A stretch of DNA of 53,943 bases, from assembly GCA_017435505.1 (NCBI GenBank), contig JAFSEZ010000010.1, positions 1 through 53,943 of the forward strand. The letters run 5' to 3'. Of this stretch, positions 44,982-53,167 are shown in pieces. A program made the translations under genes and the position numbers. Every line of letters begins with the position of its first letter. The first letter of the stretch is position 1. This DNA is from Akkermansia sp. GTDB taxonomy: Bacteria > Verrucomicrobiota > Verrucomicrobiia > Verrucomicrobiales > Akkermansiaceae. The notes beneath the pieces were generated by a model, which was given only the letters and a program-made list of their open reading frames with translations, was not told the DNA's origin and made no database searches.

Positions 44982-46403
44982 TTACTCTTTCGATTCGCTC
45001 TTTTCCGACTCTTTCGGCTCAATTCCCAGCAATTTCAGCAATTTTACGCGAATTTCCGGGCGAGCCCACTCAATAGCGTTTTGGTCGAAATTGTTGCACA
45101 GGTAGGGGTCTGCCCCCTCTCGCAGCAGCACACTGATGACATGCCACCGGTTGGGGTTGAACCCGGTCATGGCAAAATGAAGCGGGGTATGCCCCACCAC
45201 GTTTTTGGCGTTCACTTCAGCCCCGCCTTCAATGAGGGCCTCTACCACGCCACCATGTTCATTTTGCGTAGCCAGGTGCAACAAGGTATTACCGGAATCT
45301 CCCACTGTGGCGCGGGCATCCAATCCGGCGGCCAACAGCCAGCGCACAGCCGACTCTGTGCCGCTTTGGCTGGCTGCTATCAGCGCCATGGGGCCATCTT
45401 CGCTCAAGCGCACCCCGTTTTCCACCAAAAGCTTAAGACGATTCAGATGATATTCCCCACCCCTTCGGCAGCGCGCCGCATACGAAAGCACGCCATGCCC
45501 CGCTCTGTCCCGCGCATGCACATTGGCACCCAGGGCCAAGAGCATGCGTAGCGTTTCTTCATCCCCGGCTTGCGCCGCTATCATCAACGGCGTGCGCCCT
45601 TGGTCATCTGGAGCTTCCAATCCTTGTGGGCATTGTTCCACAAGCAAAAATAAGGCCTGTGCCCGGCTACCCCACGCCGCCGCATGAAACGCATTGCTAC
45701 CATGCACAGTAAGCAGGGGATTGACCCCCGCCTCCAGCAGCATGCGCATGATTTCCACCCGCTTTTCCTCAGCCTTGCCCACGGTGCGCCCCCGCATCGC
45801 GGCTCCCAGAGCCGTGCGTCCACCGGGCGTGGCGGCATTCACATCTGCTCCGGCCTCCAGCAGCATGCGCACCATCTCCACGCGTTCATTGGCTACCGCG
45901 CTCATCAGCAGCGTGCTTCCATCTTCCATGCGGGTGTTAGGGTCCAACCCCGCTTGCAACACAAGCTCAAAGCACCCCGCCTTGCAATGAATCACCTGCC
46001 CCAGCAACTCGCGGTGTTCTGGGCTCCCCGGCTCCGGAATCGTTGCTCCATGGCGCAACAGCCATTCCACCACATGCGGCTGTTGGCGTAGAGCCAAGCT
46101 CAGCGCTGTCTCCCCCTCAGCTGTGTGCGCGTTCACATCTGCCCCGGCATACAACAGCAGCTCCATGGCTCCCATATTGCCACGCTGAGCCGCTACCATG
46201 AGCGGCGTATATCCTTGCACCCGCTCATTCGGGTCTGCTCCCTGCTCCAGCATTTGCAGCAAATTCTCCGCCGCTTCGGCGGTATTAGTAGCTGCTGCGC
46301 CGTAGAACGGATTGTCGTGCCATTCCCAGGCATCCGGCATACCCGCAGCAGACATACCCGCAACCAAACACAAAGCTGCACCAATGTTAAGCGTCCGTCT
46401 CAT
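44982..46403 (-). CDS. Secreted ankyrin-repeat protein
   Basis: The protein has 473 residues. The start is MRRTLNIGAALCLVAGMSA (46403), a signal peptide; the 25 codons upstream lie across the promoter and are rejected. The mature protein is about a dozen ankyrin repeats of 33 residues (pattern GxTPLMxAAxxGNxxxVxLLLxxGADVN), for example YTPLMVAAQRGNMGAMELLL and HTPLHFAMTGFNPNRWHVIS. It ends in a charged tail (EPKESEKSESKE). Ankyrin repeats bind proteins, and secretion suggests a periplasmic or exported target, possibly a host protein. No effector domain is attached. It is monocistronic with a leaderless-type promoter. Confidence 0.9.
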   Translation of the reverse strand: MRRTLNIGAALCLVAGMSAAGMPDAWEWHDNPFYGAAATNTAEAAENLLQMLEQGADPNERVQGYTPLMVAAQRGNMGAMELLLYAGADVNAHTAEGETALSLALRQQPHVVEWLLRHGATIPEPGSPEHRELLGQVIHCKAGCFELVLQAGLDPNTRMEDGSTLLMSAVANERVEMVRMLLEAGADVNAATPGGRTALGAAMRGRTVGKAEEKRVEIMRMLLEAGVNPLLTVHGSNAFHAAAWGSRAQALFLLVEQCPQGLEAPDDQGRTPLMIAAQAGDEETLRMLLALGANVHARDRAGHGVLSYAARCRRGGEYHLNRLKLLVENGVRLSEDGPMALIAASQSGTESAVRWLLAAGLDARATVGDSGNTLLHLATQNEHGGVVEALIEGGAEVNAKNVVGHTPLHFAMTGFNPNRWHVISVLLREGADPYLCNNFDQNAIEWARPEIRVKLLKLLGIEPKESEKSESKE

Positions 46404-46410
46404 ACCCGGT

Positions 46411-46439
46411 ATTGTACACAAATACCCACAACATGGCAA
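46411..46439 (-). promoter_or_regulatory. Ankyrin gene promoter, leaderless
   Basis: On the minus strand a -35 TTGCCA (46434-46439), a 17-nt spacer and a -10 TACAAT (46411-46416) end 7 nt before the ATG at 46403. Confidence 0.7.
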
Positions 46440-46717
46440 GATGCTTCTGACAAGGCAACCGCATGAGGATGACGACATACTCGTATGATTTCAAATTGCA
46501 GATTTCACATTTATCATTTATGGGAGCTAGCTGACTTGCGGCAGATGTAAAGCGAAACGATAACGACACTTTGGCCTCGCCCCGCCCATTTTCTTGCGCG
46601 ATAGCGCCACTTTTTTCAATGTGAAATTTGAAATATGAATTTTGCAATTGATTTTCAAGTACTAGCAGCCATTTAATCCGCATCTCGCCTCATGAATTTG
46701 CCCTGATGCTTCTGAGC
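46440..46717. other. AT-rich divergent intergenic region with an inverted repeat
   Basis: This stretch between the two divergent promoters has no convincing ORF. It contains an inverted repeat, ATTTCACATT (46502-46511) with AATGTGAAAT (46618-46627), about 106 nt apart, with further partial matches (TTTCAAATTGCA and TTTGCAATT) beside each arm. It may be a decayed small mobile element or a large operator. Confidence 0.4.
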
Positions 46718-46745
46718 TTGACAATCAAATATCTTGTGGTAGGAT
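46718..46745 (+). promoter_or_regulatory. Promoter of the 46753 lipoprotein gene, leaderless
   Basis: A consensus -35 TTGACA (46718-46723), a 16-nt spacer and a -10 TAGGAT (46740-46745) end 7 nt before ATG 46753. Confidence 0.75.
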
Positions 46746-46752
46746 TCCGCGC

Positions 46753-47235
46753 ATGAAAATGCAGATGATATCAACCGCCGGCGCCCTTGTTTGCTTGGGG
46801 CTCAGCTCTTGTGTCGCCTCTACGGTAGTAGCAACTGCCGCCGGTGTAAAAGCCATAGGAGATGCCACCGAGGCCGTCTCTAAAAACGTGAGTGGCTTCT
46901 TCTACGGTTCCCAAGCTCCCACCAGCTTGGCAGATAAAATCGTCACCATGACAGGTACCTTCAAAAAGGCAGATGGTACCACCCAGCAGATGACTGATGC
47001 ACTACCCTTTGCAGCTCAAGGTGTTTCTCAACGTACTGCAAACGGCCAAAACCAGGTTCTTGCCTACACCCGCAAAACAGAAAATATCGGCACCATCACC
47101 GTGTCCACTCCCTCCGGCATTCTGGAAACCTACACCATGAACTTCAGCGCGGCCGATAGTGGCACCTACACCTATGAACGCCACGGAGATGCCGCAGAAT
47201 CCGCCACAGGCGAAGGCACCTTCAAGGTAAAATAA
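46753..47235 (+). CDS. Small lipoprotein, unknown function
   Basis: The protein has 160 residues. The lipobox LGLSSC puts the lipidated Cys at residue 20, followed by VASTVVATAAGVKAIGDATE, an Ala/Val/Thr-rich amphipathic stretch. The remaining 100 residues are beta-rich, with many Thr and Gly (GTFKKADGTTQQ, GTITVSTPSG, GTYTYERHG) and end GEGTFKVK, like a small beta barrel or sandwich. It resembles many short outer-membrane lipoproteins, but I cannot assign a family. It is followed by the UDG gene after 15 nt. Confidence 0.8.
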   Translation: MKMQMISTAGALVCLGLSSCVASTVVATAAGVKAIGDATEAVSKNVSGFFYGSQAPTSLADKIVTMTGTFKKADGTTQQMTDALPFAAQGVSQRTANGQNQVLAYTRKTENIGTITVSTPSGILETYTMNFSAADSGTYTYERHGDAAESATGEGTFKVK

Positions 47236-47250
47236 GCACATTTTTCGCCC

Positions 47251-48222
47251 ATGCCCGCCCTGCGAGATGTCATCCTCGGCTATCTTCGCACCCTGCAAGA
47301 GCGGGGTGTGGCGCGCGTGAGCATTGATGAAGATTGCCGCCCCATCCTCCGCGAATGGATGATTGCTGCGCGCAGCGGGCGTGTGGCCACCCCACTCAAC
47401 CACGCCCCGGCACCGCCACACAGCACGCAGCCAACTCAGCAACCGGCTTCGGCTCCCGCCGTTCAGCCCGCCCAACAGCCACCATCGGCAGATGCCGCCG
47501 AGCTGCGCCGCATGCTCAATACCCCGCTGCAAGAAAACCCGCAGAGCACACAAGTGCCGCCGGAGGATATTCCCTTCTTCCGCCCCGGTGGCAACACAGC
47601 AGACGAATGCTGGCAAAACATGCAGCGCATGCTCCCCAACTGGACCCCGCTGCGTGAGCTCGGCAGCCTGCGCCCCACCGCCGTATTCGGCACAGGTAAT
47701 CGGCAGGCCGATATCATGTTCGTGGGAGATGCCCCCAACTACCAGGATGAGCAAAGCGGCACCCCCTTCAGCGGTGAAGCCGGCGGCAAATTGGATGGCA
47801 TGCTCAAGGCCATGGGGCTCACCCGCCAAGATGTCTACATCACCCACCTGGTTAAGTTTCGCCCCGCCATCCCCCGCCAAACCATCAACAACCGCCCGCC
47901 CAACGAAAAAGAAATCCTTTTCTCCGCCTCCGTGCTGGAGGTAGAGGCCCGCCTTGTGCAGCCCAAGGTCATCGTGGCCCTAGGGGTGATTGCCGCACGC
48001 GGCCTCCTCAAGCAAGGTGATTTACCCCTTGCCGCCTACCAGCAAATGCAAGGCCGATTCGGCGGGGCACCCGTCATTGTGACTCACCACCCCAGCTACC
48101 TGCTCCGCACCAGCGACCTGGCCGAGCGCCGCCGCCTCTGGGAAGAAATGCTCCACGTCATGCACATTGCCGGCCTCCCTATCTCGGATAAGCAGCGCGG
48201 CTTCTTCCTCCCAAAAACATAA
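47251..48222 (+). CDS. Uracil-DNA glycosylase family 4-like protein without Fe-S cysteines
   Basis: The protein has 323 residues. The core (about 145-300) is a family 4 UDG: VFGTGNRQADIMFVGDAPN (motif 1), SGTPFSGEAGGKLDGML, a VIVALGVIAARGLL strand, and HHPSYLLR (motif 2). Family 4 enzymes normally bind a 4Fe-4S cluster through four Cys (C-x2-C before VxGxGN, KCRP, and C-x-P-x-L). Here these positions read without Cys: PNWTPLREL, VKFRPA and LFSASVLEVE. The cluster is therefore probably absent. The first 100 residues are a Pro/Gln/Ala-rich linker after a short helix. The role is presumably uracil removal from DNA, but activity is uncertain because motif 1 has Asn where Gly is usual. Confidence 0.85.
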   Translation: MPALRDVILGYLRTLQERGVARVSIDEDCRPILREWMIAARSGRVATPLNHAPAPPHSTQPTQQPASAPAVQPAQQPPSADAAELRRMLNTPLQENPQSTQVPPEDIPFFRPGGNTADECWQNMQRMLPNWTPLRELGSLRPTAVFGTGNRQADIMFVGDAPNYQDEQSGTPFSGEAGGKLDGMLKAMGLTRQDVYITHLVKFRPAIPRQTINNRPPNEKEILFSASVLEVEARLVQPKVIVALGVIAARGLLKQGDLPLAAYQQMQGRFGGAPVIVTHHPSYLLRTSDLAERRRLWEEMLHVMHIAGLPISDKQRGFFLPKT

Positions 48223-48255
48223 GCGCCTGGTACACCAATAAGTCAGATTTTTCCA

Positions 48256-48345
48256 CCCCAACAAACTGCGGTGGAATACACACCTCATTTTGAAACGGCT
48301 CGGGCAATTACCGCATGCGGTAATCAGAATGCGCTTTCAATCCGC
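48256..48345 (-). pseudogene. Decayed integrase fragment
   Basis: About 90 bp align without gaps to 49786-49875 inside the integrase gene (shared blocks such as ATGCGGT-AATCAGAAT/ATGCGGTGGTCAGAAT), roughly two thirds identical by eye. In the minus-strand reading frame it has an in-frame stop (TAA after ATGCGG). The rest of the gene is missing. It lies on the far side of rubrerythrin from the intact copy. Confidence 0.65.
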
Positions 48346-48438
48346 CACGTGGGAAGCTGTTATACGCTTACCAACAATAGCCGCATCCTCCGAACCCGCC
48401 CCACCAATCCCGAGCCATCCCCCTTTCTTCCCGGTCTA

Positions 48439-48486
48439 AACAACACCTGCCGGACTCCGGGCAGGAATCCGACAGGTGGTGTTGTT
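48439..48486. terminator. Stem-loop between UDG and rubrerythrin
   Basis: AACAACACC (48439-48447) pairs with GGTGTTGTT (48478-48486), with further inner pairing of CCTGC/GCAGG type. It is followed by CAAAGCTTTTTG on the plus strand. It is a probable terminator for the convergent genes. The rest of the 48223-48507 gap holds only the integrase fragment. Confidence 0.55.
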
Positions 48487-48507
48487 CAAAGCTTTTTGTC
48501 AGAGGGA

Positions 48508-49053
48508 TTAGATCTCCAGATACTTGGCTTTGGGCAGGTTGCACACCGGACATTTATCCGGGGCACTCTCTGCGGCAAATGTATCGCCGCACAGCGGGCA
48601 CACATAGTACTTCTCCGGCAGATTGAGTTTTTCGCCGGCTCCCAGCTGCCGCAAAGCCTCGCCATAGAACTCGGCATGCCCCTTCTCGGCCTCCATAGCC
48701 CACGTGAACGAACGCACCGCGTCCTTGATACCCTCGGCCTCAGCCACTTCAATCATCGGCGGATACATTTCCGCAAATTCATAAATCTCACCGGCCTTGG
48801 CATCCTTCAGGTTCTCGATGGTGTTGCCCACATGCATCTCAATATCCAGCTCGATAGGCTCGCACCCAAGCTTCACCAACACCTTGTTGTGATTGGTGGC
48901 ATGAATGCGCTCGGCTTTTGCCGCCGCCTCAAACATCTTCTGAATTTGGGGGTACCCCTCCTGCGCAGCGCGCGTGGCATAGGCAGAATACTTGGCACAT
49001 GCCTTGCTCTCGCCCGTGATTGCTATCTTAAGATTTTCTATTGTTGTAGCCAT
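48508..49053 (-). CDS. Rubrerythrin
   Basis: The protein has 181 residues. The N-terminal four-helix ferritin-like domain carries the di-iron Glu ligands (GESKACAKYSAYATRA, AKAERIHATNH, GEIYEFAEMYP, AMEAEKGHAEFY). The C-terminal rubredoxin-like domain (about 150-175) binds one iron through YVCPLCGDTF and DKCPVCNLP. Rubrerythrin reduces hydrogen peroxide in anaerobes and fits a gut anaerobe. The gene has its own leaderless-type promoter and sits between an integrase remnant and a frameshifted integrase, so it may have arrived or been bracketed by an integration event. Confidence 0.95.
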   Translation of the reverse strand: MATTIENLKIAITGESKACAKYSAYATRAAQEGYPQIQKMFEAAAKAERIHATNHNKVLVKLGCEPIELDIEMHVGNTIENLKDAKAGEIYEFAEMYPPMIEVAEAEGIKDAVRSFTWAMEAEKGHAEFYGEALRQLGAGEKLNLPEKYYVCPLCGDTFAAESAPDKCPVCNLPKAKYLEI

Positions 49054-49059
49054 GCCTTT

Positions 49060-49088
49060 CTTTTATTGCCTTTTCCCACCTTTTGCAA
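49060..49088 (-). promoter_or_regulatory. Rubrerythrin promoter, leaderless
   Basis: On the minus strand a -35 TTGCAA (49083-49088), a 17-nt spacer and a weak -10 TAAAAG (49060-49065) end 6 nt before the ATG at 49053. Confidence 0.5.
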
Positions 49089-49221
49089 GCATAAAATGCG
49101 CCCCACTTCACTCAAAGGGTGCCATTTTTCCACACAACGCTCCATGTTTTGGAGGAATTCGAGGACTGCAAGGAATCTCCCCCGGCACAGTATTGGTCTC
49201 TCGCCACAGGGCGCTCCTGTC

Positions 49222-50263
49222 TCACTTGCATCCCTGCCAGAACTGCTCTGCTTCTTTTCTACCGGTGGGCACCATATACCTACTGCGAAGCAACGAGACA
49301 TCCCGGTGTCCCATCTCCAGCTGCAGCTCCGGCAGATTGCGAAACATAGCCGCATGATAGGTGGCAAATGTGTGTCGACACACATCCGGCACCCAATGGC
49401 GAAAGCCGGCTGCTCGCCGCAAGGCTCGCCAGCGGCGCGTCCAATTGCGGGGCATGCAACATCCCTTATTGCGGATGCCACTCACACCCCGCAGGGGTAC
49501 GGCGCGCCCCCCGCCCGTCTTGCTCGAACGTGGGCGCACAATCACCAAGCGATCCTCCCAGTTGATGTCATCATCCTTCAGGCGGCTTACTTCTGTGGGG
49601 CGTATGCCGCTATAAAGCATCAGCCGGAGCGCCACACGCATATCCCGAAACTCCGGGCGCTCAGCCGCCTCTTTCAGGCGCTCTACCTCTGCCGGAAGCA
49701 GCGGTTCAATAAGCTTTTCCTGCACGGTGGGAGGCTCAATACGTTTCACAGGGTTGCTGTCGGCCCATTCCTGCCGGATACCAAAACTAAACACACTGCT
49801 GAGTATAACACGCCCCTTTTTGAAACTGCTGGGGCTGTTGCCGAATGCGGTGGTCAGAATTCTCTTACAATCTGCCGTAGTCATCGCGCGTAGCGGTATC
49901 TCCGCAGCCCCCTCCACGCGCAAAATACGCCGCACAAAAATGCCGGAGGTCGCGGCGTGTGGTCGGGCGCAGCTCCTTGCGAGCCTCCACACTAGCCCAC
50001 GCCGCTGTACACAGCGAAACGGTACGCTCCCGTTTTTCCGCTTCAGCCGCCCCCAACTCTATGCATTTCATGGCGCGCATCACCTCCCCTTGCGCAAGGC
50101 GCAAGGCTGCACATGCCACTTGTGCCGCCTCCAAAAGCGGCGCACCTGTACTTTTCAGTAACTCAATGGCTGCCAGTTCTTCCCGCGACACGCAGCAAAC
50201 ACCCCGCGCCTGCCGATTCCTTTTCACCATGCATTTTTTTCTCATATCTCGTAGTGCTTTCAT
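49222..50263 (-). pseudogene. Tyrosine recombinase/integrase interrupted by a frameshift
   Basis: Two overlapping minus-strand frames make one integrase. The N-terminal part (from MKALRDMRKKCM, 50263, to about RRDLRHF) holds the arm/core-binding region. The C-terminal part (from about VRRILRVEG to 49222) holds the core-binding end and the catalytic domain. All catalytic residues are visible: Arg in YSGIRPTEVSRL, Lys in SSKTGGGRAVP, His-x-x-Arg equivalent in CRHTF, His in MGHRDVS and Tyr in RSRYMV. The frames join at a five-base T run (plus A5 at 49936-49940): removing one T gives continuous HFVRRIL. It is either a recent inactivating mutation or a sequencing error. Confidence 0.8.
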
Positions 50264-50437
50264 CCTTTCAAATGCTGTTGTCAAACAAAAAAATAAAAAC
50301 ACCTTATTTTTTACATTCATGGTATTATTTTGTCTAAGGCAAGGAGGGCAGCTGACCACAACCGACCATCACAAACCACTTACAAAGATTTACTTAAACA
50401 AATACAGCATTTGAAATGCAGTATGCTAACACCCGCT

Positions 50438-50794
50438 ATGAAAGTATACACATTTCTGAAAGATGTAATATCATACACGATATTAGGTGTAGTTCTTATT
50501 CCCTTACGCCTCTTAGTATGGCTCATTTTCATGGGAGGCTTTGGCAAAGTAGGCGCTTTTGGCACATTTCTCAGCGGAAACAGTAATGGACATCCGTACG
50601 GTGTAGAATTCGTCAACGAATTCGGCGGTATTTCAAAAGGGAACAATGTTCCATGGAATGAATTTGCAGGCATTCTGAAGTGGACTCCCATCTTTTTATT
50701 ATCTACTGGTCTTTGGTATATCATCATATCTCTATTGGCTGCATTAGCTACAGATGAACAATTATTGAATCGTGTATTAACTATTACTCAATAA
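50438..50794 (+). CDS. Small AT-rich membrane protein, unknown function
   Basis: The protein has 118 residues from ATG 50438 (MKVYTFLKDVISYT); an ATG at 50423 would add five residues, and codons further up are AT-rich leader. A TATGCT box ends 10 nt before 50438. Two hydrophobic helices (about residues 12-35, and 90-110 LLSTGLWYIIISLLAALA) flank a Gly/Asn/Phe-rich loop (FGKVGAFGTFLSGNSNG). The DNA is clearly AT-richer than its surroundings and lies beside the integrase, so it is probably foreign. I see no family; a small accessory or immunity-type membrane protein is one guess without direct support. Confidence 0.65.
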   Translation: MKVYTFLKDVISYTILGVVLIPLRLLVWLIFMGGFGKVGAFGTFLSGNSNGHPYGVEFVNEFGGISKGNNVPWNEFAGILKWTPIFLLSTGLWYIIISLLAALATDEQLLNRVLTITQ

Positions 50795-50866
50795 AAAGCA
50801 TCCCCTGACGGAATACCCCGCGCACTCATGCGCAGCTCGTAGATGCTACATCAACATTTAAACACC

Positions 50867-50898
50867 ACACCGCACTAGGGCTTCTGGTGCGGTGTTTT
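50867..50898 (+). terminator. Terminator before the GH36 gene
   Basis: The 9-bp stem ACACCGCAC (50867-50875) pairs with GTGCGGTGT (50887-50895) and is followed by TTT. Confidence 0.7.
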
Positions 50899-50939
50899 AG
50901 TCAACAAGACACCATGGCCATTTTCCGTGTTAAGGCCGC

Positions 50940-50968
50940 TTGAAAATAAGCAAAGGGCGTGGTATGAT
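50940..50968 (+). promoter_or_regulatory. GH36 gene promoter, leaderless
   Basis: A -35 TTGAAA (50940-50945), a 17-nt spacer and a -10 TATGAT (50963-50968) end 7 nt before ATG 50976. In-frame start codons at 50940 and 50964 lie inside the promoter boxes. Confidence 0.75.
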
Positions 50969-50975
50969 ACGCAGC

Positions 50976-53090
50976 ATGGAATCCGCCCCGGCTCAGCATT
51001 GGCACCTCACCACCCGGCACACGCAACTCACCCTCCGCTGCACCCCGGAGGGCAAGCTCATGCTCACCTATCTGGGGGCACGCTTGGCACAGGCAGATGA
51101 TGCGCTGATAAACCCGCCCTGCGAGTTTCCCCTCATCCCCACGGATTTCGATGCGCTCTCCCGCTGGGGTAACTACAGCGAGGAATACGCCCTGCACCTG
51201 CGCCTGCCGGATGGCACCACGGGGTGGAATATCCTGCTGTGCACCCCCATCAGCCAAGCGGATGCGAATACCCTCTGTGCCACCTTGGCAGACCCAAGAT
51301 GGCCGGGTATCAGCGTACAGTGCCACATTGAATGCGCACCGGAGGAGGATACCTACACCCTCCGAACCCGCCTCTGCAACCAAACAGATTGCTCCCTGCA
51401 AGTGCTCCGCGCCGCCAGTGCCGCCATATCCCTGCATGCAGCGGGCTACCACCTCACCACCTTCCGCGGTTCGTGGGCAGGCGAACACTACCTGCAACAG
51501 CAGCACATTGCCCCGGGCAATGCCGTTTGCATTTCATCCTCCACCGGCATCAAAACAGCGCAGGAAGGCATGCCTGCTTTCCTCTTAGGATTAGGGGCAC
51601 CCCCCACAGACGAAGAAAACGGGCTCTGCCTGCTCGGTACTCTCGCGTGGAGCGGCAACTACCACATGCAGTTCAAACGCAGCATCTACGGCCACATACA
51701 GCTCACCCTGGGGCACCATTTTGCCCACAGTCCCTACCTCCTGCAACCGGAGCAGGAATTGCAACTTCCCCCGGCCATCCTCACCCTCAGCACCCGTGGA
51801 GCGGGGCACGCCAGCCGCTGCCTCCACCGCCACATGCACCGCCGCATCATCCCCCATGGCGAGGAAACGCGCCGCTCCCTGCTCAATAGCTGGGAGGGCG
51901 TGCACTTTGATGTTGACGAGCAAACCATTTGCCGGCTCATCTCTGCCACCGCCGAACTGGGTGCCGAAATGTTCGTGCTGGATGACGGATGGTTCGGCAA
52001 GAGAGATGATGACACCAGCTCCCTGGGCGATTGGACACCCGATACCCGTAAACTCCCCCGTGGGCTTACCCCGCTCATTGAGCACGCCCACACCTGCGGG
52101 ATAGACTTCGGCATCTGGGTAGAGCCGGAAATGGTATGCCCCGTCAGCAAGCTCTACGCACAAGATTCCTCCGCAGCCCTGCACCTGCAAGGCATCCCCC
52201 CGCGCACAGAGCGCCACCAGCTCGTGCTCGATGTCCCCGCCACCGATATCTCAGCCCCCATTCACCAGCTGTTGGCAGAGAACCCCGGCATCAGCTACGT
52301 CAAATGGGATTGCAACCGCAAAATATCCGACCCCGGCTCTGCCCACCGCCCGCCGGAGCTGCAAGGCAACCTCTCTTTCGACTATATCCGCAGCTACTAC
52401 GGCCACATGCGCGCCCTACGCGCACAGCACCCCCGCGTCACCTTCCAATGCTGCTCGGCCGGTGGCGGGCGCATGGATGCCGGAGCAGCTGCCTTGCACG
52501 AGGAATTTTGGCTTAGCGACAACACCGACCCGCACGACCGCCTCCGCATGCAATGGGCTGCCTCCTACATCTTCCCCGCCAATGCCATTGGCTGCCATGT
52601 CACCGCCAGCCCCAACCTCTACACCGGGCGCACCACCTCCACCAAATTCCGCTTTGATGTTGCCCTGGCCGGCCGCCTCGGTCTGGAACTGGATCCCCGC
52701 ACCCTCTCCCCTGCTGATAGAGCCGAATACCAAGAGCGCATTGCCCTTGCACACCGCCTGCGCCCCCTCACCCAACTGGGAGAGCTCTACCGCCTCGTCT
52801 CCCCCTACGAAGGGGCGGATTGCGCCCTGCTCTACACAGACGGCTCCCAAGCCCTCCTGCTGGCCTACACCACCCAGCGCCCCTACACGGACCAGCACAC
52901 CCGCATCCCCCTGCGCGGCATCTCTCCCGACACGCGCTACCGCATCACCGAGCTCCTGCCGGATACCACCGGACACCACTGCCCCCTACACGAGCAAACG
53001 CTCGGCGGAGATTATCTGCTTGCCAATGGTATCCCCATCCGCTGGAACCGCCCCCACCAATCCTGCGTTGTGCTTCTGACACCACAGTAA
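50976..53090 (+). CDS. Alpha-galactosidase, GH36
   Basis: The protein has 704 residues and no signal peptide, so it acts in the cytoplasm. An N-terminal beta-supersandwich (about 1-300) precedes the barrel: LLNSWEGVHFDV, MFVLDDGWFGKRDDD, SLGDWTPD, the nucleophile in ISYVKWDCNRK (Asp near 446), QCCSAGGGRMD, and the acid/base in FWLSDNTDPHD (second Asp near 515). The C-terminal beta domain closes the protein. GH36 enzymes remove terminal alpha-1,6- or alpha-1,3-galactose from raffinose-type oligosaccharides or glycans such as blood group B. Cytoplasmic location implies uptake of short oligosaccharides first. The start is set by the promoter. Confidence 0.93.
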   Translation: MESAPAQHWHLTTRHTQLTLRCTPEGKLMLTYLGARLAQADDALINPPCEFPLIPTDFDALSRWGNYSEEYALHLRLPDGTTGWNILLCTPISQADANTLCATLADPRWPGISVQCHIECAPEEDTYTLRTRLCNQTDCSLQVLRAASAAISLHAAGYHLTTFRGSWAGEHYLQQQHIAPGNAVCISSSTGIKTAQEGMPAFLLGLGAPPTDEENGLCLLGTLAWSGNYHMQFKRSIYGHIQLTLGHHFAHSPYLLQPEQELQLPPAILTLSTRGAGHASRCLHRHMHRRIIPHGEETRRSLLNSWEGVHFDVDEQTICRLISATAELGAEMFVLDDGWFGKRDDDTSSLGDWTPDTRKLPRGLTPLIEHAHTCGIDFGIWVEPEMVCPVSKLYAQDSSAALHLQGIPPRTERHQLVLDVPATDISAPIHQLLAENPGISYVKWDCNRKISDPGSAHRPPELQGNLSFDYIRSYYGHMRALRAQHPRVTFQCCSAGGGRMDAGAAALHEEFWLSDNTDPHDRLRMQWAASYIFPANAIGCHVTASPNLYTGRTTSTKFRFDVALAGRLGLELDPRTLSPADRAEYQERIALAHRLRPLTQLGELYRLVSPYEGADCALLYTDGSQALLLAYTTQRPYTDQHTRIPLRGISPDTRYRITELLPDTTGHHCPLHEQTLGGDYLLANGIPIRWNRPHQSCVVLLTPQ

Positions 53091-53115
53091 AAAAGCATAC
53101 CGGGCAGTACAAAAA

Positions 53116-53150
53116 CGGCGAGAGCCGGGCAGTTGATGCCGCTCTCGCCG
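53116..53150 (-). terminator. Terminator for the 53168 gene
   Basis: The perfect 10-bp stem CGGCGAGAGC (53116-53125) pairs with GCTCTCGCCG (53141-53150) and is followed by five T on the minus strand. It may also stop GH36 transcripts. Confidence 0.8.
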
Positions 53151-53167
53151 AAATTTCATTTGCTCTC

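Noticed and set aside
48271..49893. 540-codon plus-strand open frame across rubrerythrin and the integrase
   Set aside because: It is antisense to two recognisable genes. The similarity between its two ends only reflects the duplicated integrase fragment.
48500..50300. Complete genomic island with att sites around the integrase
   Set aside because: No tRNA lies next to it, and I found no convincing direct repeats flanking the integrase, rubrerythrin or the AT-rich gene within the window.
50940..50975. Upstream in-frame starts for GH36, and similar ones for mdh, prfB and the HAD gene
   Set aside because: These start codons fall inside or before the -35/-10 boxes, so they would not be on the transcript.
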